Below are positions 24,376 through 37,500 of a stretch of DNA of 64,000 nt, piece after piece. This DNA comes from Sipunculus nudus (Eukaryota > Annelida > Sipuncula > Golfingiida > Sipunculidae). A model generated the notes under the pieces. That model was not told the DNA's origin and did no database searches. It was given only the letters and a program-made list of their open reading frames with translations. Each line of letters starts with the position of its first letter. Position 1 is the stretch's first letter. A program made the translations under genes and the position numbers. The stretch covers positions 23,981,019 through 24,045,018 of the forward strand of contig CM049306.1 in the NCBI GenBank assembly GCA_026874595.1, given 5' to 3'.

Positions 24376-24509
24376 GGAATTCAGGAATTCAAACTAGAAA
24401 TTAGTAGAATGAGAATGTTTTTTTGCAATATGTCTTTCCTCCTTATGGGTCTCCTATCCCAATCAAGACAAAAATATGGACTATTTAAAACTATTCTTTC
24501 ACAAATTAG

Positions 24510-25830
24510 AATACGGGTAGTCGACTAGCGACGTGTATCCGCCGAAATCAAGAGTGGTACGGGTTGATATATGCCAAACTTTAGGCTATCACATTGAACT
24601 ACTCCTGAGACATGAACAATTTTCATCCAATGCACACATACCGATGGAAGCCATGGGAAAACGACTGCAGATGGCGCCTCTAGTCTCGAGTACAAGATGG
24701 AGGAGTCAAAGATCTATGGACATGCTCAATTTCAGGCCAATACGGCAAATCACTCCTGGGAAAAGCATTAATTTATTCTACGGAAACGGGAAGGTAGGTG
24801 GCGCCACCTGTCTAGTTTATTAGAAAACTTTTGAAGTAGATGGACATGCTAAATTTCAGGCCAATACCTTGAACCGCTTCTGAGATATGAGCAATTTTTA
24901 CCCAAAGCAAACGTACAGTTGGAAGCCAAGGGAAAACTACTGCAGATGGCGCCACCAATCTTGAGTACAAGATGGAAAAGTCCAAGATCTATGGATATGC
25001 ACTGTTTCAAGCCAATACTGCAAATTACTCCTGAGGAAAGGGCATCGATTTATTCTTCGGAAATGGTAAGGAAGTTGGCGCCACCTGTCTGTTTAATGAG
25101 AAAACTTTCGAAGATGGTTGGACATGCCAAATTTCAGACCAATACCTTAATTAAACTGCTGAGATATGAGCTATTTTTACCCAAAGCACATGTACAGATG
25201 GACGCCATGGGAAAACGATTGCAGAAGGCGTCACCAGTCATGACTACAAAATGGAGGAGTCCAAGGTCTATGGATATGCACACTTTCAGGTCAATACTGA
25301 AAATCACTCCTGAGAAAATGGAATTAAGTTATTCTACAAAAACGGGAAGGTAGGTGGCACCACCTTTCTGGTTTACACGAAAACTCTCGAAGATGGATTG
25401 CTATGCCAAATTTCAGACCAATACCTTGAACCACTCCCGAGATATGAGCAATTATCACCCACCGCAAATATACCGATGGACGCCATGCAGAAATGACTGC
25501 ATATGGCTCCACCTTTCTTGATTATGAGATGGAGAGATCCAAGATCTATGGAATGCAAACTTTCAGCTCAATACATTGAACCACTCCTGAGATATGGGCT
25601 GTTATCTTAAAGACACCCAGATTCGTACTGCACAGAAAAGATCAAGGTGGTGCCACCGGTCTTTGTTACGCACAACTACATAGGTGAGTAACAACTATGC
25701 TGGGTTTTGGAAAGATCAAACAAGGGTCTCAGAGTTCCCCAGAAATGAATGCAGTGGCAGCAGAACCCGTGCAGAAACAGTTTCTGCAAAACTCCTTTTG
25801 GCGGATTCAATAATTTCTATTCTGGCTGAT
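24510..25830 (+). mobile_element. Family A element
   Basis: The left end carries GTATCCGCCGAAATCAAG (about 24533) and the right end CTTTTGGCGGATTCAATAAT (about 25797-25815), imperfect inverted ends. Between them are about four units of roughly 280 bp, each with two GGTGGCGCCACC-like palindromes about 130-150 bp apart (24672, 24797, 24944, 25078, 25228, 25357, 25505, 25648). The 144-residue open frame at 24919-25353 is repeat sequence with no recognisable domain. Confidence 0.65.
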
Positions 25831-26039
25831 TGGACCTTCAAGATGAAAGTCAAGGTCATCAGTTTCCAAACACAAGATTTTTCCAGAAACTTTTCATATA
25901 AAAAATTTCATGAAAATATTGAATGGGTTCAAATACTCCATGATTTTTAAGGGCACAAGGACCACTTATATAGCAGTTCCATACATACGCTGGTCCATGT
26001 TTAAAATGATATATTAGAACTACAACACAACCATTTTAC

Positions 26040-27732
26040 AGATTATAACTTTATTATCTTCACAAACATGTATAGCTTATGATTGTTTACGATGTTGAGG
26101 AAGTAATTTATACCTCATCATAATATGATCTGACGCCTGTGGCACCTTCATTGTTATGTTTGTGTCAGCTCTCTCTGGTAACTTGTATAAAACCTGACTT
26201 GCTTGCAGAGTACTTGCATATGCTGAAAGTTGCAGAATTTTAAACCAGTCAAAAGCATGCACAGAATATGACCTTCAACACCACACAAAATAGTATACAT
26301 AAAACACTTCAGTTGTTGAAGTCTTTACTGCACCACTCAGATGAACACTTTGAATATTTAAAACAATGTATTAAGCATATTAATAGTTAGATACTACTGT
26401 CTCTCTTAAACTGAACTGAATACAGCAATGTTTTAATCTTTACAGATATATTTATGAAATTTGTGACTCTACTGGACTATAATATTCTATAAGGCATTTA
26501 ACTTTAAGCATAACTTAATGTCATCAACTTAATTCTTAATAAAAAGCTTTAACTACACAGATTAAGCCACATCTTGCATACAATAGTACAGATATGTTTC
26601 TTTCAACAATGCAGGTTCAAGTAATATTTGAATAATTCAATTGCATGGCAGTTTCAGATTCACTTCTCATTTGAACACAATCTGTTGAACCCTGAGCTGA
26701 ATGCTTGAAAAGGGCTAATAAATCCACACATAATGCTTAATGCCAGTGTAAATAAGGGTTTTCCCTTTCAGTGCTTCTTGCCTTTTCAAGTTTGACCATG
26801 TTTTGCTCAAGTCTTGTCCACAGGGGGTTCCCAGTTTACTTTTCATTATTTTCATACCCTTACTGATAAATACTGAAAAGTAAACTGCAGGGATAGGAGA
26901 AGAGTCAGTAGACACAGGACTAATTAATGAGAATTAAACCCAAATCACACCTGGCAAACTATCTAAGTAATGCAATAAAATCAATATCTGAGAAAACTTT
27001 CTTACTTTTAAGAACAGCTATGCCTTTCAAATGAAGGCAAAAGTCACTGGTCACATGTTCTAACAACTACATTTAAAAGCTGCAGATTGGTTCTTTTGTG
27101 TCAGAAGTATTCTAAACAAGGGCACTGCAAACATGCATACCCGGTAATACACCCGCCTTGAATCTGGTGACTCAGACCTCATTAAATATAAATGAATTTT
27201 GATGAGAAGGGAATTCAGGTGAGAAACTCTTTTGGTAAATATGTATAATGAGTTAAATGAAAATCCATAGGATTTCTGGTAAGTCTCCAAGAAGCCTCCA
27301 AAGTGAGGTGACGTCTGACCTCATTAAATGTGCATGGCTTTTGCTGGAAATAAAACTTAGGCGAGGTATTTTATTGATTAACATTTCTGATGAGTTTTAT
27401 TCTTCTTAAGTTATCATGGCGACTAGGCTACCGATGAGATCCATACAAACCAGAAGGTTGCAAAAGTGTTGATTTTTGTCACCAGGTTGTTAATCAAACA
27501 CTGGGCCTTTAGTCCAAATTCAAATTGGTGTCAGACTGATTGTATTTAGGTAACAGAGAATTATCACAATATGTCAATGGGCAACCACTGGTGGGACTTT
27601 AGTACTAAAGACTAGTTTTTACCAGTCTGGCTGTAAGATACACCCTTAACTAGTAAAAACATAGCAGTGTTTAGTATGGAAAAAGTATGTGTGTCTCGAT
27701 CTGCCGTGCTCCTGGGTTCCACCCGCCTGTGA
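26040..27732. other. Intergenic or 3' UTR sequence, no recognised repeat
   Basis: AT-rich sequence between the convergent genes. On the - strand AATAAA signals lie at 27370-27375 and 26050-26055, so part or all may be C2orf42 3' UTR. No coding region is apparent. Confidence 0.4.
27370..27375 (-). terminator. Candidate polyadenylation signal, C2orf42 orthologue
   Basis: AATAAA on the - strand, about 945 nt past the stop codon. A second candidate is at 26050-26055. Confidence 0.4.
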
Positions 27733-28292
27733 TACCTATGATGATACACAGCTTACGTCATTGTACACCTCTGGCTTGTCTTACTGATCCTGATGGTACA
27801 CAGCTTACATCATTGCACACCATTGGCTTGTCTAACTGATCCTGATGGTACACAGCTTACATCATTGCACACCACTGGCTTGTCTTACTGATCCTGATGG
27901 TACACAGCTTACATCATTGTACACCTCTGGCTTGTCTTACTGATCCTAATGGTACACAGCTTACATCATTACACACCACTGGCTTGTCTTACTGATCCTG
28001 ATGGTACACAGCTTACATCATTGCACACCACTGGCTTGTCTTACTGATCCTGATGGTACATAGCTTACATCATTGTACACCATTGGCTTGTCTTACTGAT
28101 CCTGATGGTACACAGCTTACATCATTGCACACCTCTGGCTTGTCTTACTGATCCTGATGGTACACAGCTTACATCATTGCACACCACTGGCTTGTCTTAC
28201 TGATCCTGATGGTACATAGCTTACATCATTACACACCATTGGCTTGTCTTACTGATCCTGATGGTACACAGTTTACATTTCTGCACACCATT
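27733..28292 (-). repeat. 52-bp minisatellite just downstream of the C2orf42 stop
   Basis: About ten and a half copies of a 52-bp unit (+ strand: cctgatggtacacagcttac, atcattgcacaccactggct, tgtcttactgat). The period is exactly 52 (27789 to 27841). It starts within 30 nt of the stop codon on the transcript side, so it would sit in the 3' UTR. It is not open as a coding repeat. Confidence 0.9.
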
Positions 28293-28318
28293 GGCTTGTG
28301 TTACCGATTCTGTTTGTG

Positions 28319-28506
28319 TTACTGTGGTGCTATCTGAATGGTTTGCATTTCTATTGCTGGTGTCCTTGGTTGCACCAATTGACCATTTCTTTGATGTCCA
28401 TATTCAAACTTAATTCTCAGCTCACCTATCCGTGATTTTGGCAATATATCTGGTATCCATTCAATAATAAACGGTGTTGGTTCTTTCTGCTCTGGTGACA
28501 TGATAC
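28319..28506 (-). CDS. C2orf42: C2orf42 terminal coding exon
   Basis: Encodes [40 protein letters not shown] and ends IQIAPQ. The acceptor CTATAACAG ends at 28507. Confidence 0.93.
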
Positions 28507-31500
28507 CTGTTATAGAACAGACAGAATACAGAGTTAACCATTTCTTTACATAACATATTCTTAACTTTATTTATTGTCTCATATATTATACATGCATAAC
28601 TGCATATTTAAGAAGACCGGTATTATCATAAGAATAGAGAAATTATTAATTATTACTTATACAATTTTATCCAAAATCATATACCATGCATTTTATCATG
28701 GGTGGGTTTTGACAAGCTGACTAAATGCAAATTTCTTAATTCTTCCAGACAGTAGTTTCTTTCTTCATGCAAGGAACAGGGTTACCAGTAGCCAGCAGAA
28801 AAAAAATCCCCAGACTTTTCCTTAGCTTTCCGTTGTTTTTCAAGGATAAACTAACATTGCAGCTTCAAATCAGTCTGAATAATAAAATTTTAATGCATAA
28901 ACCAATAAAAAATTTATTAGAAAAAAAATTACAAAATTAAAACGTAACTAAATGTTGCAGTTTGAACAATATTACATTTTAAATAATATTATGAGAGCAA
29001 CAATTTATGTTTTCAATTCACTCAAAATAATATTTAAGAAAACAGTCACAAATCCTGTTCAAAATATATATTAAAATCCCTTTAATGTTGATTCAGAAAA
29101 ACAGGTTACCATATTTCCACTACCCTAAAATTACTTTAGAAACTATCATGGAAACATTCTAAAATGTCCATCTCATAAAGTTTAAAAAGCCTAAATCCAC
29201 ATCAGAAACTAGAAATATGAAATTGCAACAGTAATATTAACACAAATTCTACAATGCTGTTATAGGTTGGATCTAGAGTAAAGGTGTTTATTTGTGTTGT
29301 GGTATAACTTCATGAAGACATTTACAAAACGAATATGTACATGATTTCCTGGATGGTTTTATGAGTTCTAGCCATCTACACATTTTTTAAGAATGTTATT
29401 GATATTTGCAACAACAACAACACCTACTTTTTTTCTATTGAAAAGGTAACTTCAGACAGTGCGTAATGCATCATATGTGTGCATCATAATGAATCAGTGT
29501 AACTGAACTGTGAACTTCCCTTGTATTTAACTGTGCTGACTCACATCCATGTGTTAAATTTGTTTACTGCTACTCTGTATTATATGCCAAGAAACGAAAC
29601 TGGCCCATCATTGATGGTTTATACATGTCTGTTGTGTATCCATAAACCCAGCTATGTATACAAAGAAAACAGTATTAAATCTTGAAACACCAAAATGTTA
29701 AAGCCAGCTATTCACGTACCATATATTTAGAATTTATGTGATTTCTGGTATACTCTGCATACATATTAATGAACTCTAGACACTTCCTGCTAAGTAAGGT
29801 TCTTATTATGCATCTGTGTTGGACGCATCATCTTGTTGATCTACAAACTGTTTGTAACAGAACATGCGCAAAGGGAAAAAACATGTAAGCAAAGACGGCT
29901 GGCTGGATATTTACCAAACTGAAAGGTCACTAGTTGCAGAATGCCATTTGCAAAATCTGGTTTTGCCTGACTTTATACCATATGTCCTTGTTAAAAGTTT
30001 TAAATAATTTTATGGTGCCCCCCCCCCCCCCAAAAAAAATAAAAATGAATAAACCCATGGAAATAAACTGAACAGCTGGTGTATTGTGGGGTAGGCCTGT
30101 GTTGGTCAAATTTTTATAAAAAAAAAGGATTATCTGCAGTTAATTAACGTCTGATATCAGAAAAGACCCCTTTATTTAAAAGAGAAAATTAAAATTTATT
30201 CAATAAATTTAACAAGTCTGGCGCTGGAGGCATGAGATACCATACCCTTTCAACCTAATAAACCATCTTGTTTCCCTAATTATCATAGAATTCCCTGACT
30301 TTTTATGAAATTTTCTGATTTTTCCCAAATATTTAGATATAATTTTTTTCATAAGTTTTTTCCCTGACATGTAAAATATTTTTTCCCTGGATTTTCCCCT
30401 GACTGCTGATACCCTGAGATATTAACAAACCCCTTGTAAACCTTTATACACAGTTCTCTCTAGTTCCAGATTAATCTTTTTCTAAATAAATTGAAAATTT
30501 CCTTTCACTTAAGGGAAATGTAACATAAAAATATTCAATCTTCTATACATTATTTAAGAACTTATTCAGATACAAAGCAGGCCTTACCAACTTTGAGGAA
30601 AGTCTTCAGTTCAAACGGCCTGATGGGCTGTTTGCGTTTGGTGTTGTTTGTGTTGTCTATGTCTACTTTTGGTGCCTCATATAAGTCATATGTACCATCC
30701 CTGTTTTCTACAAAGCTCCTTGTCAGTTCAAGAGGCATCTAAAAATAATTTGCATAATATAATTTCATAAATATAATTATACAGATAATAAAATATAACT
30801 GTGATTTGTGACAGTGGGCAATATCAATCAAGAGTTATAAATGACATATGAACAGTTTTAAGTGTGGTTTTAAGCAGCAAATCCTAGTAATACAGACTTG
30901 GTGATTGCAAGGTAAAGTTTAAACAAATCATAGGCAAGTATTATTCCCATTAAGATATGCTGAAACAGACCAACATTTTCACAAATAATCAGTTACGACC
31001 TTCACACAGGCACTGTATTCAGTCAAGCTCCTGTATGTTAGCAGGTGCTGTGTTCAGTTAATGTCTTCCTTAACCAGAGGTGTCACAATCTAATCAGAAA
31101 TTGCAAAGTTCTGGAGATGCAATGAATAACCTAATCAGACACAGATTTGATTAAATTTTATTGCTTATAACCAGAATAACAACATTCTCACAGTATCAGA
31201 AAGAAAAATATTATTAACAAGGCCTACAAGCCTAATGCGAACCTGTGCAATGAGATTACACCAGGTATAATGCATCAATGCTGGACCATTACTTTTCAAG
31301 AACATGTGTAACATGTATATGAACAATGCAAGTACTAAACACTTAGAACAAGAAACAATTAAACAAACATCACCGCTGCAATTCTGCCATGGATGCACAC
31401 AACACAAAAACAAGTCACCCATTGGTCATGACACTCAGCTGACTGGGAAGAGATTCGCAAAAGGAAATTTTATCATCAGAATGGTAGTATATACTCATTC

Positions 31501-34500
31501 AACTGAAGCATCAAACAGATTAACCAACAGGCCAAGATTAAGTCTGTATTTATACATCTCAAAAATAAAGAAAAATGTGTAAACTTTAACCAGTTGGAGT
31601 GCAATGGTTATATGTACAAGAAAAATAGAGATAGTCTACAAAATAAGTTATTGTGAACATCCCTGACCTATGACCTTGGCCTTTTGCCCACATATCAACT
31701 GGATTCTTTCTAAATGATGGTTAACTACTAACTACTTACATCTGGCCGGGTGTAATTACTTGGCAACCAATGAGTGAAAAACTTAGACCTGCAACCTTTA
31801 ACCTCCTGACCAGCTGACCTCAAAATCAATTAGTTATTTCTTCATGCAAAAAGACCCATAAATATGAAGTTTGAATCACATTCAGTGATGCATAGATGTG
31901 ACATATGTGAAAGACTGAAGGTTTGGGTTGAAACATGTTCACAAGCATTTAGAACAATATTGTGACCTTCACCTTTGACCTTTTGAACTCAACATCAATA
32001 GGCTTCTTCCCCTATTGGTAGGTAAGCCATATATGACAGATGGAAACTATAGATTGAAAAGTTTGCCTGAAAATGACTCCACGCAAGAAGAGGGTGCTGT
32101 GAACTTGACCTTTGACCTCAAAATCAACAGGTCTTTTCCCCTGTTGGCAGAGAAGCAATATCAGTGCTGAAAGGTTTGGAAGGAAAGGTCTAGCTTGAAA
32201 TGTGTCCACAACCTTTAATAAAAGTGGATCCTGTGACCCTGACCTTTGACCTTGTGACCTCAACATCTATAGGATTCTTCTCCATTTAGTAGGTGAGCTA
32301 TATGTGAAAGATCAAAGAATTGGGATGAAAGGTTTGGCTTAAAATTCATCCACAGGCTTTTCAAAGAAGTTGGTTCTGTGACCTTGACCTTTGACCTCAA
32401 AATAATTATGGTTCTTCCCCTGTTGGTAGGTGAGATGTATGTGAAAGATGGAAGGTTTGGGAAGGAAATTTTGGCTAAAAGAATTATTTCTGGGGGGTGC
32501 AAACACAACCCATAACTTCGAGAATATAGGTCGCAGTGACCTAATTTCAGGTTTGCAAGGAGATCTTTTTAGAACCTCTAAGACTGCATAGGGTTCACGC
32601 CCTAGCCTCTATGGTTACGATTTGTGCCCTGCTAACAGACGGACGGTCGGCCAGGCAGACAGAAGGACGATGGACAAAGACCCATCGCTATAGCCCAGCA
32701 TGACTGAAAGTCAGCTGAGCTAACTAGAATATGGGTAGTCAACAAGGGACTACGTGTTTCCGCCAAAATAAGAGTGGAACATGGATTGAGTGGCAAGGGG
32801 AAATAGAGTGAGGTGTGTTGCATAATAGCCTGGATGTCTGCAGCCAAAATGTGTATGTTGGTTGCGCCACCTACCACAAAATCCAGAAAGCTGTCCAAGT
32901 TGTATACATATGCAAAATTTTAGGCAGATAAGTCAAACAACTACTGAGATATGAGTGATTTAAGCCCACGGCAGATGAACAGACGGACGCTGTGCAAAAA
33001 TGGTTGCAGGTGGAGCCACCAATTTTGTGTATGATTAAGAGCTATGTGAGATCAATACACATGCAAAATTTCAGGGGGATATGTAAAACCAGTCTTTACA
33101 TATATGCCTGAATGTCTGCAGCGTATACATAAATATAGGTGGTACCACCTGCCACAAAATCACGAAAGCTATCCAAGATGTATAAACATGCAAAATTTGA
33201 GTGAGGTGTGTCGCATAATAGCCTGGATGTCTGCAGCCGAAATGTGTATGTTGGTTGCGCTACCTACCACAAAATCCAGAAAGCTGTCCAGGATTTATAC
33301 ACATACAAAATTTCAGGTGGATAAGTCCAACCAATGCAGAGATATGAGTGTTTTTATCCCAAGGCAGATGAACAGATGGACGCTGTGCAAAAATGGTTGC
33401 AGGTGGAGCCACCATTTTTGGTGTATGTTATAAAGCTTTCCAAGGGCTACATTTGTGCAAAATCTTTAGCCTTATTGGTCAAACAGTTCCCGAGATATGT
33501 GGGTTTATTTGTGGCAACAGACGCACAAATGGACGCTTGGCAGAGAGGAAAGGTCAGAGGTCAACCAAAAGTGAGGGCGCAGCAGTTCACATGTGACCAT
33601 TCATAATTCAGAATTTTAAAAAATTCTGCCCAGTGGTTATGGAGGAGTTCTCCAGAGTTTGATGCACTGGGCTGACAAGGCTAAGGTGAGTAAGGCAGTT
33701 GCCCCCACGTGACCTGTGCTATAAATAGATTCAGGCTGAACTTTGGTGCCAAATATGATGCAGAGAGCAGTCTGCCAAAGCTATAAATAGAATGCAGCTA
33801 CTGCACTGAGTGAACTCTTGACCTATACCTGGCTGCACTTCTTCCAATCCTGGCACTGTGCCAAAACTATTTATAGAGCTGACATCATCTTGGCTAATGG
33901 CCAACATCCAGGCACTGGCAATCTGCCAATGGTATACCAAGTGCTGCCATCTGTACATAAAAGTGGTCCCTACTTGAAATAACTTTGAAATTTATTTTAT
34001 AAAATATGTATATAAATATATGTAAAATTATTATGGATGCATACTGAATGCAAAAAATTAAAATACAGATATATCTCATTCATGGCAAATTCTTGAATTA
34101 AGTTTAGTAGGGATACCAATAATTTATAATCCACGAGTTGTCTTTATTTAGCCACAGAGAGCTGAATATCCATGATTGTAACATTGCCTGGTATGATGAA
34201 TAACTTAAATCTAAATTTTTTAAAAGCTTTTAAAAAAACTTTCTTGTCAATATTAACCAAAGATAACCTGAAATCTAAATGTCTAGTGGCATGATGTAAT
34301 GTTGCTGATAAACTGGTGCCAGGCTAGATGTAACAGCATCACACAGCTGACATATATGGTAAAATGACTCAATTCAATCTCCATAATTCAGCCAAAAATC
34401 ATTCATGTGGAACCATTAATGACAATTATTATAAGAATTATTGTAGGGATTATTCTTGTAAAATATTTAACAAACTGGCTTCAGTGGCATCAGTCGAAAA

Positions 34501-37500
34501 ACATTTCGCAGGTTTATAACTCATATGGGAAGATACAGTAAACTGGCTAAGTTCAGCTTCCCGTAACTCAGCCAAAAAGCACTGAACCAAAACCATTTGA
34601 ACAAACTTGAATTATCAACATCTGAGGATTATTAAAGTGTGAGATTTAAGAATTTGGCCCAGTGGTTTTTGAGAAGATCTTTGTAGCCACTGAGCTAAAA
34701 TGGGCTGTTATGGCATATGACTAAATTCAGCTTCCCATAACTTAGCCAAAAGTCACTGAAAAGAGACCATTTGAACAAACATCAGAAAGCACTACCCTAG
34801 GATCATTTCTGTGCTGATTTTAAACATTTTGGCCATATGGTCTAGAGAAGAAGTTTTTTGTAGCCCTCAGTGTGATACAGGCACTGATGACCCTGTACAA
34901 AAAAGGCCGATGCAGGTGGTGCCACCAATACCTCAATTTCAGATATGACCTATGTGACCAACATTGGCATAAAATTTGATGTTGATAGCTCCAGTCGTTT
35001 CTGAGATTAAATTTTAATATGCTTTTTTGCACAGTTAACAAAGTTCAACCTCCTGTAACTCAGCCAAAAATCTCAGAACTGGAACCATTCGAACAAACTT
35101 GTGAAAGATTGTTCCAGTGATCATTTCTGTGAAATATTGGACAATTTGGCTGGACAGTTTCGGAGAAGAAGATTTTAAAAGCTTTTTTAGCTTTTTCCCT
35201 ATAAAATCTAAGAAAATGCAGTTAGAAAATAAATAAAAAAATCTGATAAAGTTTTTTAGGTGACTGATTATTTGCAAAAAATTTGGTGATGCTAGCTCCT
35301 GCCGTTTTTGAGATAGCTATGGTTAACGTACAGACAACGCACAACGTACGACACACAACACATGACGCACGACGGACGACGCTGCACCAGCGCATAAGCT
35401 CACAGGTTTGCTAAAAATATGAATATGAAAATAAATCACCTCGCTTGTGTCAAATATCTGCTTGACATGCAAGATGTTGGTGATATGCCATGTGTATTTA
35501 GTGAAGGTTCCAAGAGGCAGAGCATCTTTTCTGACAAATCCTGTTGTCGCATTCGGCAGTCGCTTCTTCTTGGTACCAGCTGAGATTCTCTGTTGCAGAC
35601 AGTCAAAGAATATTTGTGATGCATGGAACACAAGCGGGTCAGGATTACCTGGAAAAGGAGAGCACACATGGTGATGACCACATTCATCAGTCCAGCCTAA
35701 AACAGAAAGTATATACATTTTATAAAGACTAGCCCATGGTTGCTCCAATAACTGTTAAACATCTGAGTTACATCTATAATGGAGGTTATGTTTTCCCCTA
35801 TTTTTTGTTTGTTAGTTTGTATTTCTGTAAGCAGAACTTTGCCAAAGGTATTGGACAAATTTCCATAACACTTAATAGAGGAGTTGGACACAGGCAAATG
35901 AACACCCCATTAAACTTTTGTTTGCTAATCCTGATAAGTGGCAGCTAATGTAGGATTGTTTTGTATGCACTCTACTAGGGTAATTCTTATTATACAGGAA
36001 TTCACCTATAGACTGGCATATTTATCACAATATGTAGCTACAGATGACTGAAAATTATCCATCACAAATTATTAGTTACAAGTGAATATTAACCATACTT
36101 AATAACCATTTATAAAACTTTGTGACAGTTATCAAGAAAGCATTAATTTTAACCTCTTATGCATGACTAATATTGCACAGTTCACATATTTTCAATGTGC
36201 CAAGAAGCCTTAAAGATTTATATGAAACCCCAGCATACTGCAGCATAGTAAAGTACAAATTTAGTCCCAGGCCCCAGCATTTTTGTTGCCAATGTGCTTT
36301 GCATCAAAATATGGCATTTTTTTCAGGTCAGTTTGTCTGTAAATTCTCTTCACACACTTTGACAATCTAAGATTGTCGGCAATTAATTCAAATCACCAGA
36401 GGAAAAATTTCTAATTCTGTGCATTATTTTTCAATTTCCTATAACAGGACATGGTGCATCCAAAATTTGTGAACATATTCAAAAACATAACTTTCTGTAA
36501 TTCCCTTTGAGTATTATATTTTGGAGATTATCACATACTATGATTTACTACAAATTTCTAAGATATAAACAAACTAGGTTATGCATCTATAACCCGTATC
36601 CTGAACCCAACTGAGCAAAAGAACTTAAAAGAGTATCAAAGACACGGGTAAAATGTTTGAATGCGTCAAAGTCACTTTTAAGCAAAAGCTTCATTTAGAC
36701 TATATACACAGAATAAGGTAATAATTTAACTAATTAACTTCTCAGTATTTCAGGGTAATTTTAGTATCACTGACCATCAAACTGATAGTGCATGGTTTGG
36801 TTGATGCGTTCAGTGATGCTACCGATCCAGTCAATAAAGGCAAGATGTACTTGTGACTCCTCCACGGGAACAGTCTGTGACACTGCAAGTATAGTACTTG
36901 GGTTAGAAAAACATATCTACAGCACTGTAATATCAAAACTTATCAAATATATAATATAGAGGAAATCTAGAAGTGTTTGACATTACAAGTATGGTATTAC
37001 TAATAACTTACAAAATATTATTATTAAGGAACTCATTGAATTGTTCCACTCAATAGCATCTTCATACCATCAAGTCTGTGACAGTTACTACACTTTCACA
37101 GACCTTGATTCAGTGAACTGTTCTGGCATCTATTTCAGGAATAAGATGAATCTAACCAAACAAATGAAGCCATTTAAGCCTGTCCAGTTCCTGGTCAGGG
37201 ATAAGATACTAACAGACCTGGCTTCTTTGGAGTTTTGACTGGTGCTGGTACTGTTGTGGCAGCAGTCACCTGGCCATGCTCTGGGCTGGATGAGGAATCT
37301 GTAGTCGTAATCAGATGAATTTGTGCTCCGCTGTCTTGTAGTGTTAATAGGGCGTCACTTGCTTGCACCACTGTAAAATAAAACATTTTGTTGTCATTAA
37401 AGGTTTTGTTGTCATATCACCATCATGATTCAAAATTTCATATTCACATTTCATAGCAGACATTTCTGATGTATGGTGATAGAGAAATGACCCCTCTGAT

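Noticed and set aside
24919-25353. 144-residue open frame
   Set aside because: It spans family A repeat units; similar frames in other copies are broken and no domain is visible.
27733-28292. CRISPR-like regular repeat
   Set aside because: Units are contiguous 52-bp tandem copies without unique spacers, in a eukaryotic 3' flank.
35323-35439. Extension of C2orf42 exon 6 (141-residue open frame)
   Set aside because: The sequence past the GTGATT donor is intron and a family P terminus. The 5' part of the frame, above 35648, is also intron.
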